Made by a program: the position numbers and the translations under genes. A DNA stretch of 64,000 nucleotides from NCBI RefSeq assembly GCF_029946005.1, contig NZ_JAQSDR010000001.1:1-64000 (forward strand), in the 5' to 3' direction. Positions 8,846-17,213 of the stretch are shown one piece after another. This DNA comes from Aquabacterium sp. (GTDB lineage Bacteria; Pseudomonadota; Gammaproteobacteria; Burkholderiales; Burkholderiaceae_C). How positions within the stretch are numbered: the stretch's first letter is position 1; every line of letters starts with the position of its first letter. Below the pieces are notes generated by a model. That model searched no databases. It had not been told where the DNA came from and saw nothing but the letters and a program-made list of their open reading frames with translations.

Positions 8846-10345
8846 ATGGACGCCCCGAAGTTCCAGACTCAGAGTTATGACAATGCCCCGGCCGCCTTGG
8901 CCCGAATCAACGAACTCTACGATTCGCAGATCAATTACTTGCGCAACGCCTTGCAGCGTTTCGTGGGCGGCGAGACCTTCAAAGAGCATGTGCGCGCCAA
9001 GTACCCTTTCGTGCGCATTCAAACCGACACCGTGGCGCGCGCCGACTCCCGCCTGTCTTACGGTTTCGTGGCTGGCCCGGGCATTTACGAGACCACGCTG
9101 ACCCGCCCCGACCTGTACGCCGATTACTACCGCGAGCAACTGGAACTGCTGCTCACGAACCACGGCGTGTCACTGGAGGTGGGGCTGAGCAACGAGCCCA
9201 TCCCGGTGCATTTCTCGCTGGCCGAGAACGAACACCTCGAAGGCAGCCTGCCTGCTGATCGCCGTTTGCTGCTGCGCGACCAGTTTGACCTGCCCGACCT
9301 GGCCTCAATGGACGATGGCATCGCCAACGGCACCTACGAGACCAGCCATGGCGGCCCGCGCGCCCTGGCCCTGTTCACTGCACCACGCGTGGACTACTCG
9401 CTGCACCGGCTGCGCCACTACACCGGCACCTCGCCTGAGCACTTCCAGAACTTCGTGTTGTTCACCAACTATCAGTTCTACATTGACGAGTTCGTGCGCA
9501 TGGGCCACGAGCTGATGCAACGCGCGCCAGATCCGGCCAACCCCCGCGATGACGATGATTGCATCGCCTTTGTCGAGCCAGGCAATGTGGTCACGCGTCG
9601 CGTGGGGGTGCCCGCCGAGGCCGGTGACCTGAAGGGTGCCGTGCCGCCGCGCCTGCCCCAAATGCCTGCCTACCACCTGATGCGGGCCGACCGCAGTGGC
9701 ATCACCATGGTCAACATCGGCGTGGGCCCGGCCAACGCCAAAACCATCACCGACCACATCGCGGTGCTGCGCCCGCACGCCTGGATCATGCTGGGCCATT
9801 GCGCCGGGCTGCGCAATTCACAGCAACTGGGCGACTATGTGCTGGCCCACGGCTATGTGCGTGAAGACCACGTGCTGGACGAAGACCTGCCCTTGTGGGT
9901 GCCGATCCCGCCGCTGGCCGAAATCCAGCTGGCGCTGGAAGGCGCGGTGGCCGATGTGACGCAGCTCAATGGCTACGAGCTCAAGCGCATCATGCGCACG
10001 GGCACCGTGGCGTCGACCGACAACCGCAATTGGGAGTTGCTGCCTCACCGGGGGCCAGAGCGGCGCTTCAGCCAGAGCCGCGCGGTGGCCTTGGACATGG
10101 AAAGCGCCACGATCGCGGCCAACGGTTTCAGATTCCGCGTGCCCTACGGCACCTTGCTGTGCGTGAGCGACAAGCCGCTGCACGGTGAATTGAAGCTGCC
10201 GGGCATGGCCAACCAGTTCTACCGCGAGCGGGTGGACCAGCACTTGCGCATTGGCCTGCGGGCCATTGAGCGCCTGCGTGGCAACCGCGCGGGGCAGTTG
10301 CACAGCCGCAAGCTGCGCAGCTTTGCCGAGGTCGCGTTTCAGTGA
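8846..10345 (+). CDS. amn: AMP nucleosidase
   Basis: The 499-residue product is close to the 484 residues of E. coli Amn and resembles it throughout. The N-terminal Amn-specific domain is followed by a nucleoside-phosphorylase-fold C-terminal domain with G-H-C-A-G-L-R-N-S and D-M-E-S-A-T-I-A-A-N-G motifs. It hydrolyses AMP to adenine and ribose 5-phosphate, controlling the adenylate pool. A perfect 7-bp hairpin lies at 8794-8811, between the ExbD-like gene and this one. CAGGAG just before the start serves as ribosome-binding site. Confidence 0.93.
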   Translation: MDAPKFQTQSYDNAPAALARINELYDSQINYLRNALQRFVGGETFKEHVRAKYPFVRIQTDTVARADSRLSYGFVAGPGIYETTLTRPDLYADYYREQLELLLTNHGVSLEVGLSNEPIPVHFSLAENEHLEGSLPADRRLLLRDQFDLPDLASMDDGIANGTYETSHGGPRALALFTAPRVDYSLHRLRHYTGTSPEHFQNFVLFTNYQFYIDEFVRMGHELMQRAPDPANPRDDDDCIAFVEPGNVVTRRVGVPAEAGDLKGAVPPRLPQMPAYHLMRADRSGITMVNIGVGPANAKTITDHIAVLRPHAWIMLGHCAGLRNSQQLGDYVLAHGYVREDHVLDEDLPLWVPIPPLAEIQLALEGAVADVTQLNGYELKRIMRTGTVASTDNRNWELLPHRGPERRFSQSRAVALDMESATIAANGFRFRVPYGTLLCVSDKPLHGELKLPGMANQFYRERVDQHLRIGLRAIERLRGNRAGQLHSRKLRSFAEVAFQ

Positions 10346-10424
10346 CCGAATCGGCGGGCCCGGGTTAGGCGAGTGCTTAACCGGGCCGGGTTACCGAAAG
10401 CGGCAACCCTTCCAGCGGCCTTTT

Positions 10425-10748
10425 TCAGGCGGCGACGGCGTCCATCGAGCCGACGGTGTCGGCCACGGGCAGCACTTCACGGCGGATTTGTTCGCCCGCC
10501 AACTGCGTCGCCACTTTCAGGTCGTAGGCCGTTTGCAAGTCCATCCAGTACTGAGCAGGCGTGCCGAAGAATCGGGCCAGACGCAGCGCCGAATCTGGGC
10601 TGATGCCGCGACGCTCGCGCACGATGTCGTTAACACGGGGGGCCGGCACGTGCAGCCGAATGGCCAATCCGCTGGCGGACAAACCGTGGCGGACCATGAA
10701 TTGACTGCGCAGGATGGCGCCAGGGTGGACGGCTTCAGAGTTGCTCAT
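10425..10748 (-). CDS. higA: Orphan HigA-type XRE antitoxin/regulator
   Basis: The 107-residue protein is an XRE helix-turn-helix protein of the HigA addiction-module family. It contains H-P-G-A-I-L near the N terminus, the G-L-S-A-S-G-L-A-I-R-L helix, and the R-L-A-R-F-F-G-T-P-A-Q-Y-W-M-D-L-Q signature. HigA normally represses its own operon and neutralises the HigB ribonuclease encoded directly upstream. Here only about 150 bp separate its start from the divergent Crp-family gene, with no room for higB, and amn lies on the other side. It is therefore a solitary antitoxin, either a remnant or a repurposed repressor. Confidence 0.85.
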   Translation of the reverse strand: MSNSEAVHPGAILRSQFMVRHGLSASGLAIRLHVPAPRVNDIVRERRGISPDSALRLARFFGTPAQYWMDLQTAYDLKVATQLAGEQIRREVLPVADTVGSMDAVAA

Positions 10749-10898
10749 GATGGTCGGCTTTTTTGAAAGATACTGAGGTGCATCCTAGGGGCTGGCGGGC
10801 GCGCTGACTGTCAATATCGTTACAGTTTGCACGCATTCCATCTAACCCATTCGGGGGATGCGCCTGAGTCTGCCACAGAATTGACACGCTTGACCTTC

Positions 10899-11654
10899 AT
10901 GAACCGCCGCACCGATCCTGTCCCCCCCAGTCTGATGGCGGCCTTGCGCTCGCACATCTGGTTTGCCAGTTGCCCCGAGGCCATGCAGGAGGGCTTGCTG
11001 CAGCGGGGTCGCTTGTGGTCCCTGAAGGCGGGCGAGACGCTGTTTTCACAGGGTGAAGACCATGGGGGCCTGTGCTGCGTGGTGGCGGGGGCGCTCAAGG
11101 TCGGGTCCATCAACCCACGCGATGGCACGCACCGGCTGTCCCTGTACCTGGAGCCCTACCAGTGGGTGGGAGAAATCGCGCTGATTGATCGCAAGCCGCG
11201 CAGCCAGGATGCTGTGGCGGACACCGATGCCACCGTGTTGATGATCCCTCAGTCGGTGCTGGAGCCCTGGCTGGATGCCCATCCCCAGTATTGGCGCGAC
11301 ATTGCTCGGCTGGCCTGCGGCAAATTGAGGCTGATGCTGATGGCGGCGGAGGACAACGCGTCCATGCCCATTGAGCAGCAATTGGCGCGGCGCCTGGTGT
11401 TCGCGGCCACCAGCTATGGGCATGCCGTGCAGCCGACCTTGCGCAAGCGCCTGCGTTTGCCTCAGGAATACCTGGCGCGCATGTTGGGCGTGTCGCGGCA
11501 AACCATCAACAAGGCGCTGAAGTCGCTGGCGGCCGAGGGCATCATCGCGGTGCACTACGCCGAGATCGAAATCCTGGACGCCAAGGCACTGGCCACCCAG
11601 GCCGGGCAGTTCGACGCGGCCTTGTGGAGCGGCCTGGAGGAGGGCGACCTTTAA
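10899..11654 (+). CDS. Crp/Fnr-family transcriptional regulator
   Basis: The 251-residue protein has an N-terminal cyclic-nucleotide-binding beta-roll and a C-terminal Crp-type helix-turn-helix ([21 protein letters not shown]). The N terminus lacks the cysteine cluster of true FNR, so it is unlikely to carry an iron-sulfur oxygen sensor; effector and targets are unknown. The ATG at 10899 is favoured because residues encoded upstream of it have no family character. It converges on purT with a 4-nt overlap of the stop codons. Confidence 0.85.
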   Translation: MNRRTDPVPPSLMAALRSHIWFASCPEAMQEGLLQRGRLWSLKAGETLFSQGEDHGGLCCVVAGALKVGSINPRDGTHRLSLYLEPYQWVGEIALIDRKPRSQDAVADTDATVLMIPQSVLEPWLDAHPQYWRDIARLACGKLRLMLMAAEDNASMPIEQQLARRLVFAATSYGHAVQPTLRKRLRLPQEYLARMLGVSRQTINKALKSLAAEGIIAVHYAEIEILDAKALATQAGQFDAALWSGLEEGDL

Positions 11655-12880
11655 GCCGCGCGGGGTTTGACCTTGCCCGCCGCTTCCTTGGCACGGGCGC
11701 GGGCCACGCCCACATCAGCATCAAACGCCAGGGCCACCCCCATGCGGCGTTTGACAAAGCTCTCGGGTTTGCCGAACAGGCGCAGGTCGGTGTTGGGCAC
11801 GCGCAGGGCGTCGGCCACGCCGTCGAACACCATGGCCTGGGCATCGACACCGCCATAGATGACGGCCGACGCGCCGGGCGTGCGCAAGGCGGTGTTGACC
11901 GGCAGGCCGAGGATGGCGCGGGCGTGCAGTTCGAACTCGCTTTGGACCTGCGTGGTCAGGGTGACCAGGCCGGTGTCGTGCGGGCGGGGGCTGACTTCGC
12001 TGAACCACACCTGCGCGCCCTTGACGAACAACTCCACGCCAAACAAGCCCTGGCCGCCCAGGTCGTCGGTGACGGCTTGGGCAATGGCTTGCGCCTGGGC
12101 CAGCGCTTCGGGGTGCATGGGGTGGGGCTGCCAGCTCTCCACGTAGTCGCCGCTGACCTGCAGGTGGCCGATGGGCTCGCAGAAGTGGGTGCTGATCTGG
12201 CCTTGCGCGTTCACGGCGCGCACGGTCAGCAGGGTGATCTCGTAGTCGAAATCGATGAAGCCTTCGACGATGACGCGGCCGTGGCTGACGCGTCCGCCCG
12301 CCATCGCGTGCTCCCACGCTTTCTGAACATCGGACGGCCCATCGATCTTGCTCTGGCCTTTGCCCGATGAACTCATCACCGGCTTGACGATGCAGGGGTA
12401 GCCGATCTTGTCATCGATGGCGGCTTGCAGCTCTTGCAAGGAGTCGGCGAAAACATAGGGGCTGGTGGGCAGCGACAGCGTTTCGGCGGCCAGTCGGCGG
12501 ATGCCTTCGCGGTCCATGGTCAGGCGCGCCGCGCGGGCCGTGGGGATGACGCGCACCACGCCTTGTGCTTCCAGTTCTTCCAGCACCGAGGTGGCGATGG
12601 CCTCGATCTCGGGCACGACCAGGTGGGGGCGCTCGGCCAGGATCAGAGCGCGCAACTGGGCGGCGTCGCTCATGGTGATCGTGCGGCTGTGGTGGGCCAC
12701 TTGCTGGCCGGGGGCGTTGTCGTAGCGATCGACCGCGATGGTTTCAACGCCCAGGCGCTGCAGGGCGATCAGCACCTCTTTGCCCAGCTCGCCCGAGCCC
12801 AGCAACATGACGCGCGTGGCCGCCGGGGACAAGGGGGTGCCGAGTTCGAGGGTTTGGGCGAGTGTGGGGGACGTGCTCAT
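11651..12880 (-). CDS. purT: Formate-dependent phosphoribosylglycinamide formyltransferase
   Basis: PurT uses formate and ATP to formylate GAR in step three of purine synthesis. The 409-residue ATP-grasp protein shows the N-terminal G-S-G-E-L-G-K-E-V loop, the ATP-grasp segment with [13 protein letters not shown], and the metal-binding motif [10 protein letters not shown]. Length and motifs are typical (E. coli 392 residues). It is a stand-alone purine gene here, followed on the same strand by no other purine gene. Confidence 0.95.
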   Translation of the reverse strand: MSTSPTLAQTLELGTPLSPAATRVMLLGSGELGKEVLIALQRLGVETIAVDRYDNAPGQQVAHHSRTITMSDAAQLRALILAERPHLVVPEIEAIATSVLEELEAQGVVRVIPTARAARLTMDREGIRRLAAETLSLPTSPYVFADSLQELQAAIDDKIGYPCIVKPVMSSSGKGQSKIDGPSDVQKAWEHAMAGGRVSHGRVIVEGFIDFDYEITLLTVRAVNAQGQISTHFCEPIGHLQVSGDYVESWQPHPMHPEALAQAQAIAQAVTDDLGGQGLFGVELFVKGAQVWFSEVSPRPHDTGLVTLTTQVQSEFELHARAILGLPVNTALRTPGASAVIYGGVDAQAMVFDGVADALRVPNTDLRLFGKPESFVKRRMGVALAFDADVGVARARAKEAAGKVKPRAA

Positions 12881-12906
12881 GGGCGGTGACCAGTGGTGAT
12901 GCGTGA

Positions 12907-14202
12907 TCAGCCATTGTCCGCCATGGGCAGCTCCACGGTGAAGCGGCTGCCGCGGTCTGGGTGGCTGTCAACGTGCAGTTGGCCACCCAGGTGGTCTACC
13001 AGGCGCTGGACCACGGCCAGGCCCAGCCCCGTTCCATCGACACGCAGGGCGCGCGCGTCTTCCAGCCGCACATAGGGCTGGAAGATGGTTTCCAGGTACT
13101 GCGCGGCGATGCCGACGCCGGAGTCTTCCACCACGATCGTCATGCCGCGCGCCAGTGGCTGGCGTGACAGGCTGGCGTGCACGGTCACGCCGCCCACCAG
13201 CGTGTATTTCAAGGCGTTGCTGATCAGGTTGCACACGATCTGCCTCACCCTCGTGGCATCGCTGGTGACGGCTTGCAGGGCGGCTTGATCGCCGGGGGCA
13301 ATGTCGATGCTCAGCGTCAAACCTTTGGCCTGGGCCCGCTCGATCCAGTCGTCACGCAGATCGTTGAGCAACTGGGTCAGGTCAAAGGTGTCGGCCTGGA
13401 TGCGCAAGGCGGGGTCTTCCAGGCGGGTGAACTCGGTGACGTCGCGCAGGTGGGTGTCCAGCTGGGTGGCGCTGTTGCGCAGGCGGTCGAGCGCGCGGGT
13501 CTCGGCGCTGCCGTTCAGTTTGAGGGCCAGCAGGTCGATGGTGCCCAGCATGGCCTGCAGCGGGGTGCGGATCTCGTGCGAGAGCATCGCCAGGAAACGC
13601 TCTTTGCCTTTGAAGGCTTCTTGCTGCGAGGTGCTGAGCTGGCCGCGCAGGTGCACGATGAAGCTGAGCGCCAGGATGCAGGCCGGGTGGATGAGCACCG
13701 AGGCCAGCAGCGCCTTCTGGGTGAGTGGTTGAATGTCGCCCCAACCACCGGTGGGCATGGGCGCTTGCAGGCTGAACAGATACTGTGCCAGCAAGCCCGC
13801 GTAGGTGAGCCCGCTGATCCAGGCCCCGCCGCGTGGCCACGCCACGAAAGCGATGACGTAGAACACCGGGATCATCTGCGCCAGCGAGGTCAGGGCGTAC
13901 AGCTTGGGCAGTGATGGCCCCTCCATGGCCAAGTGAATGGCCACCAGCAGGTAGACGCTGGTGGCGATCAGCGTGGGCGGCAGCGCCCAAGGCATGCAGC
14001 GCGGCTTGACGACGTGCAGCACGCCGATGCCGAAGTACAGGGCCGACAGCAGGGGGATGGTCCATTGGTCCCACGCGGTGGCGAGGCCTTGCTGGCGGTC
14101 GGTGAGCCAGATGACCAGGGTGCCGATGGCGGCCAGCAGGGCGACCCCGGTCATCAAGCGGGCATGTCGGGCATCAACAGGCCGAGGCTGCGTGGAAGTC
14201 AT
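12907..14202 (-). CDS. Membrane-bound sensor histidine kinase
   Basis: The 431-residue protein has about five to six membrane helices in its first 190 residues. A HisKA dimerisation domain follows, with the phospho-acceptor in [10 protein letters not shown], then a HATPase_c domain with N box [10 protein letters not shown]1 box V-E-D-S-G-V-G-I and G2 box G-T-G-L-G-L. The input signal is unknown; with no large periplasmic loop, sensing is probably within the membrane. It overlaps the upstream BetR-receiver gene by 4 nt, so the two form a two-component system. Confidence 0.88.
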   Translation of the reverse strand: MTSTQPRPVDARHARLMTGVALLAAIGTLVIWLTDRQQGLATAWDQWTIPLLSALYFGIGVLHVVKPRCMPWALPPTLIATSVYLLVAIHLAMEGPSLPKLYALTSLAQMIPVFYVIAFVAWPRGGAWISGLTYAGLLAQYLFSLQAPMPTGGWGDIQPLTQKALLASVLIHPACILALSFIVHLRGQLSTSQQEAFKGKERFLAMLSHEIRTPLQAMLGTIDLLALKLNGSAETRALDRLRNSATQLDTHLRDVTEFTRLEDPALRIQADTFDLTQLLNDLRDDWIERAQAKGLTLSIDIAPGDQAALQAVTSDATRVRQIVCNLISNALKYTLVGGVTVHASLSRQPLARGMTIVVEDSGVGIAAQYLETIFQPYVRLEDARALRVDGTGLGLAVVQRLVDHLGGQLHVDSHPDRGSRFTVELPMADNG

Positions 14203-15137
14203 GCGGGTGTGCTGTTGGCCAAGCGGTCCAGTTTGCTTTGGATGGTGGCCGTGAGCACGGCCGGGCGCACGGGCTTTTCAAAGAAGGCCACGCCTTGGGT
14301 GCGCAGCAGCGTGGTCAGATCGGCCTCGGTGGCGGCACCGCCGCGCAATTGCCCGGTCAGCAACACGATGGGGGCTTGAGGCCGTGCGGCGCGGATTTGC
14401 TCGACCAGCGCGTGCGAGGTTTGTCCCACGCCCAGGATCAGGTCGACCACGAAGGCGTCGTAATCGGCCAGGGGGGTGCTGAGAAGCTGGGCGGCGCTGG
14501 TGAAGGCGTCGGCGCGGTAGCCGGTTTCGTTGAACCAGTCGCCCAAGGCTTCGGCCGAGGCCAGGTCGTCATCGACGACGGCGATCCGGGTCGGCCTGGC
14601 CTGGCTGTCCGGGGTCATGGCGACGTGGGCGACCAGGTAGTGCGGACCTTGAAGCCCCCGCGCCTTCAGTGTGGCCGGGCTGGCCACCCACCAATCCTGG
14701 GCATCGTGGGCAGCGGCCAGGATCACGCCGGTCGGTGCGCCGACGGTGATTTGAGCGCCCAGGCGAACCTCACAGGGGAGGGGCTGGCCTTCAACCAGGA
14801 AGTGAGCAGCCTGGGTGGTCGTGGGGGCGGGTGTGGTCAAGGCTGGCGAGGCTGGTGTTGACCGGGGCACCGCGCTCGCAAAGACCTGGTCCAGCGATTC
14901 GCCGAAGTGTTGTGCGACGGCCAGCACTTCGCCAAACAGCCACACCGCGCCCCGCAATTTGCGCCGAGCCTGGCTGATGGAGATGGCGGTGATCTGCGCC
15001 ACGGTGGCCGCCTGTTGCCGCGCGGGCACACCATGGCGCTCCATCAGGTCGCTCAGGCCTTCGGCGGCGAGGGCGGACGATGGGTCGCGCGACTCCTCGC
15101 TCGGCAAGGGGGTGTCATGTTGTTCCACGGCAGCCAT
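14199..15137 (-). CDS. BetR-type HTH protein with C-terminal receiver domain
   Basis: This 312-residue protein has an N-terminal helix-turn-helix region resembling the BetR domain (L-M-E-R-H-G-V-P and I-S-Q-A-R-R-K-L-R-G-A-V-W). A C-terminal receiver follows, with acidic D-D-D, the phospho-acceptor D in F-V-V-D-L-I-L, and K-P in F-F-E-K-P. DNA-binding domain first and receiver last is the reverse of most response regulators. The start at 15137 is preferred because the 80 extra codons back to 15377 run through AT-rich DNA and a terminator. The overlapping kinase gene downstream is its likely partner. Confidence 0.78.
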   Translation of the reverse strand: MAAVEQHDTPLPSEESRDPSSALAAEGLSDLMERHGVPARQQAATVAQITAISISQARRKLRGAVWLFGEVLAVAQHFGESLDQVFASAVPRSTPASPALTTPAPTTTQAAHFLVEGQPLPCEVRLGAQITVGAPTGVILAAAHDAQDWWVASPATLKARGLQGPHYLVAHVAMTPDSQARPTRIAVVDDDLASAEALGDWFNETGYRADAFTSAAQLLSTPLADYDAFVVDLILGVGQTSHALVEQIRAARPQAPIVLLTGQLRGGAATEADLTTLLRTQGVAFFEKPVRPAVLTATIQSKLDRLANSTPA

Positions 15138-15207
15138 TGGATGGTTTATGCGCACTTCTGATCCATTGAGATCATTTTTGCACTTTATGAATGGGTGTAA
15201 GGCGATA

Positions 15208-15225
15208 TAATCATTGAAGCGATTA
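15208..15225. promoter_or_regulatory. AT-rich inverted repeat, candidate operator upstream of the BetR-receiver gene
   Basis: TAATC at 15208-15212 and GATTA at 15221-15225 are inverted around 8 nt, within a markedly AT-rich island about 70 bp from the regulator start. A TATAAT at 15206-15211 overlaps it. It could be the autoregulatory site of the BetR-receiver protein, and could also act on the candidate small RNA transcribed in the other direction. Confidence 0.35.
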
Positions 15226-15248
15226 AATATGACCGTTATAGGCGCCCG

Positions 15249-15374
15249 CTCAGGGAATTCATCACAATACACCGGCCCCTCGGGGTTGGTCGGCATGGCC
15301 AATGTTCTGTTTTGAACATGGCCGCCGGATGCCACAGGCTTTGAGGGCCACCTTCTCCAAGGTGGCCCTTTTTT
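15249..15374 (+). ncRNA. Candidate intergenic small RNA of about 125 nt
   Basis: The 388-bp gap 15138-15525 holds three consecutive hairpins ending in a strong terminator. Hairpin 1 pairs 15272-15278 with 15283-15289. Hairpin 2 pairs 15292-15300 and 15302-15307 with 15314-15323 and 15329-15333 (15 bp with bulges). Hairpin 3 is the terminator at 15344-15369. A possible promoter is TTGAAG (15214-15219), 17-bp spacer, TATAGG (15237-15242), giving a start near 15249. No credible coding sequence of this length is present. The rest of the gap, 15375-15525, holds a GACAAT-GCG-ATTGTC inverted repeat at 15433-15447. Confidence 0.5.
15344..15374 (+). terminator. Strong Rho-independent terminator, 11-bp perfect stem
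   Basis: AGGGCCACCTT (15344-15354) pairs perfectly with AAGGTGGCCCT (15359-15369) around a CTCC loop, followed by a run of Ts to 15374. It points along the plus strand, where no protein gene ends, which is the main reason to suspect a small RNA upstream. Confidence 0.92.
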
Positions 15375-15525
15375 CATGGCGCATGCATTGTCACCTGTGC
15401 AACGGCAGCGCGTTCAAGGTGGTGCTCAGGTCGACAATGCGATTGTCATCGGCCGATGGCAACCGTCCGCCGGTTTTCGGTCGGGGTTTGCTCTGCGCCA
15501 AGCGCTGGGCGTTTAAGGAGTCACC

Positions 15526-15588
15526 ATGAGCATCTTTACTTCCTGGCTTGCGGGCTGGCGTTGGGGCCCCTTTCGGGGGCGGGCATGA
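15526..15588 (+). CDS. 20-residue leader ORF translationally coupled to mtnN
   Basis: A small ORF begins at the ATG at 15526, preceded by a consensus AAGGAG site at 15515-15520, and ends in a TGA at 15586-15588 that overlaps the mtnN start in ATGA. The 20-residue peptide (M-S-I-F-T-S-W-L-A-G-W-R-W-G-P-F and a short basic tail) is aromatic and cationic, with three tryptophans. mtnN itself has no good ribosome-binding site, so translation of this ORF probably delivers ribosomes to mtnN. The peptide might also act on its own as a small membrane-active product. I do not know a homologue. Confidence 0.55.
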   Translation: MSIFTSWLAGWRWGPFRGRA

Positions 15589-16334
15589 ATCAAGCAGTGC
15601 GGCGGGTGGCCATCGTGGCGGCCATGCCCGAAGAGTTGAGTGCCTTGTTGCAGGCCATGCCGCCGGGCCAGCAGGTGCAACGCGCCGGGCGCACGTTCTG
15701 GCTGAGTTCATGGTGTGGGCACGAAGTGGTGGCCGTGCTGTCGCGCATTGGCAAGGTGGCGGCCGCCATCACGACCACTTTGCTGCTCACCGAGTTCAGC
15801 GTGGAGCGCGTGTTGTTCACTGGCGTGGCCGGGGGATTGGGCGAGGGCGTGAGGGTGGGTGATGTGGTGGTGGCCGATGCCTTGCTGCAGCACGACATGG
15901 ACGCCTCGCCCCTGTTCCCACGCTTTGAATTGCCGGGGCTGGGCGTGGACCGTCTGCGGGCCGACGCAGACCTGGTGGCCTTGGTGGCGCTGGCAGCTGG
16001 CGAAGTCCTGGAAGAAGCCCACCTGCATGGCTTGGTTCACTCCGGGCCTCGTGTGCACCAGGGCTTGGTGATCAGCGGTGATCTCTTTGTCGACACGACC
16101 AGCGAGAGCGAGGCCTTGCGCCTGGCCTTGCCCGAGGCCCTGGCGGTGGAGATGGAGGGCGCGGCATTGGCCCAGGTGTGCCACGATTTTGACGTGCCCT
16201 TTGCCGTCATCCGCACGATCTCGGACCGCGCAGATGACGCGGCGCACGTGGACTTTCAGCGCTTTGTGCTGGAGGTGGCCAGCCGTTATTCTCTGGCCGT
16301 GGTCAAGGCGGTGCTGGAACGTCTGCCACGGTGA
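15585..16334 (+). CDS. mtnN: 5'-methylthioadenosine/S-adenosylhomocysteine nucleosidase
   Basis: The 249-residue protein has the nucleoside-phosphorylase fold: I-V-A-A-M-P-E-E-L at the N terminus, F-T-G-V-A-G-G-L, the substrate loop V-E-M-E-G-A-A-L-A, and the catalytic S-D-R-A-D-D near the end. It cleaves MTA and SAH to adenine and the thioribose moiety, recycling SAM by-products. The start at 15585 overlaps the preceding 20-codon ORF. The length is slightly above the 232 residues of E. coli Pfs. Confidence 0.92.
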   Translation: MNQAVRRVAIVAAMPEELSALLQAMPPGQQVQRAGRTFWLSSWCGHEVVAVLSRIGKVAAAITTTLLLTEFSVERVLFTGVAGGLGEGVRVGDVVVADALLQHDMDASPLFPRFELPGLGVDRLRADADLVALVALAAGEVLEEAHLHGLVHSGPRVHQGLVISGDLFVDTTSESEALRLALPEALAVEMEGAALAQVCHDFDVPFAVIRTISDRADDAAHVDFQRFVLEVASRYSLAVVKAVLERLPR

Positions 16335-16360
16335 TCCATGCTAAGAAGAAGGAGACAGAC

Positions 16361-16663
16361 ATGAGCCGCTTCAACTCGTTCACGGAGTTTTATCCCTTTT
16401 ACCTGTCGCAGCACGCCGACCTGACCTGCCGCCGCCTGCACCTGGTGGGCTCGCTGCTGGTACTGGCCGCATTGGCGGCGGTGGTGGCCTCTCGGCAGTG
16501 GGTCTACCTGCTGGCAGTGCCCGTCGTCGGCTACGCCTTTGCGTGGATCGGCCATTTCGTGTTCGAGAAGAACAAGCCGGCCACCTTCAGCCACCCCATC
16601 TACAGTTTCATGGGCGACTGGGTGATGCTGTACCAGGCGCTGACGGGCAAGGTGCGCTGGTGA
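16361..16663 (+). CDS. DUF962/Mpo1-like small membrane protein
   Basis: The 100-residue protein starts M-S-R-F-N-S-F-T-E-F-Y-P-F-Y-L-S-Q-H, typical of DUF962, and has two hydrophobic segments plus the conserved H-x-x-G-S and W-I-G-H-F-V-F-E-K-N-K-P-A-T-F motifs. The yeast relative Mpo1 is an iron-dependent dioxygenase of 2-hydroxy fatty acids, and the conserved histidines here would fit iron binding. The start is set by AAGGAG at 16349-16354. Its 3' end overlaps the convergent PEP-CTERM gene by 64 bp. Confidence 0.85.
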   Translation: MSRFNSFTEFYPFYLSQHADLTCRRLHLVGSLLVLAALAAVVASRQWVYLLAVPVVGYAFAWIGHFVFEKNKPATFSHPIYSFMGDWVMLYQALTGKVRW

Positions 16664-17166
16664 GCCTTCCAGCCAAGCACTGAGAGCAGGCCCAGCAACA
16701 CCAACAAGGCCGCCGAGGGTTCCGGCACGGTGCCGGTCGCCGGATCGCGGATGGTGATGACGCCTGGGTCGATGATGCCCCCGCCGGGAAAGGGCCCCAA
16801 GCCACCCTCGGGGGTGCTGATGTAGAGGGTGTCCAGACCCGTCAGTTTGCCGGTGATCCACACGCTCTTGCTGGTCAGCGAGACGTGAGGTGCCAACAGA
16901 GCGAAATCGCCCAGGATCTGGATGGCTTCATCGGCCTGGATCAGGAGGGACTCGCTGGCTTGGAGTGAGCCGCTGTTCATCACCAGGATGGTGCTGCACT
17001 TCAGAGAGGTTTGCGGGCCACCTGTGAAAGTCAGCAGGCCGCCGTTGCTGCACTCGATGCCTGACAGCGAGTTGGTGTCTGGAGTGGCTTCGGCGTGGGC
17101 TGATGACAGGCCCGCGAGGAGGATGGCGCCGACGATGACCAAGCGGCGCGCGTTTGGATGAAGCAT
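16600..17166 (-). CDS. PEP-CTERM sorting domain protein
   Basis: The 188-residue protein has a cleavable signal peptide (ending near S-S-A-H-A). A beta-rich mid-section contains the repetitive pattern S-G-S-L-Q-A-S-E-S-L-L-I. A C-terminal V-P-E-P-S-A-A-L-L-V-L-L-G-L motif, a hydrophobic helix and a basic stretch follow, the tripartite PEP-CTERM signal. Such proteins are processed by exosortase and usually belong to exopolysaccharide or floc matrices. No exosortase gene is in the window. The tail after the basic residues (about 20 residues) is longer than usual. AGGGA upstream supports the ATG at 17166 over the one at 17172. Confidence 0.8.
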   Translation of the reverse strand: MLHPNARRLVIVGAILLAGLSSAHAEATPDTNSLSGIECSNGGLLTFTGGPQTSLKCSTILVMNSGSLQASESLLIQADEAIQILGDFALLAPHVSLTSKSVWITGKLTGLDTLYISTPEGGLGPFPGGGIIDPGVITIRDPATGTVPEPSAALLVLLGLLSVLGWKAHQRTLPVSAWYSITQSPMKL

Positions 17167-17213
17167 GGTCATTCCCTGAGATGTTGTTGGTGCCGGAGAT
17201 TCTATCCACGGTG

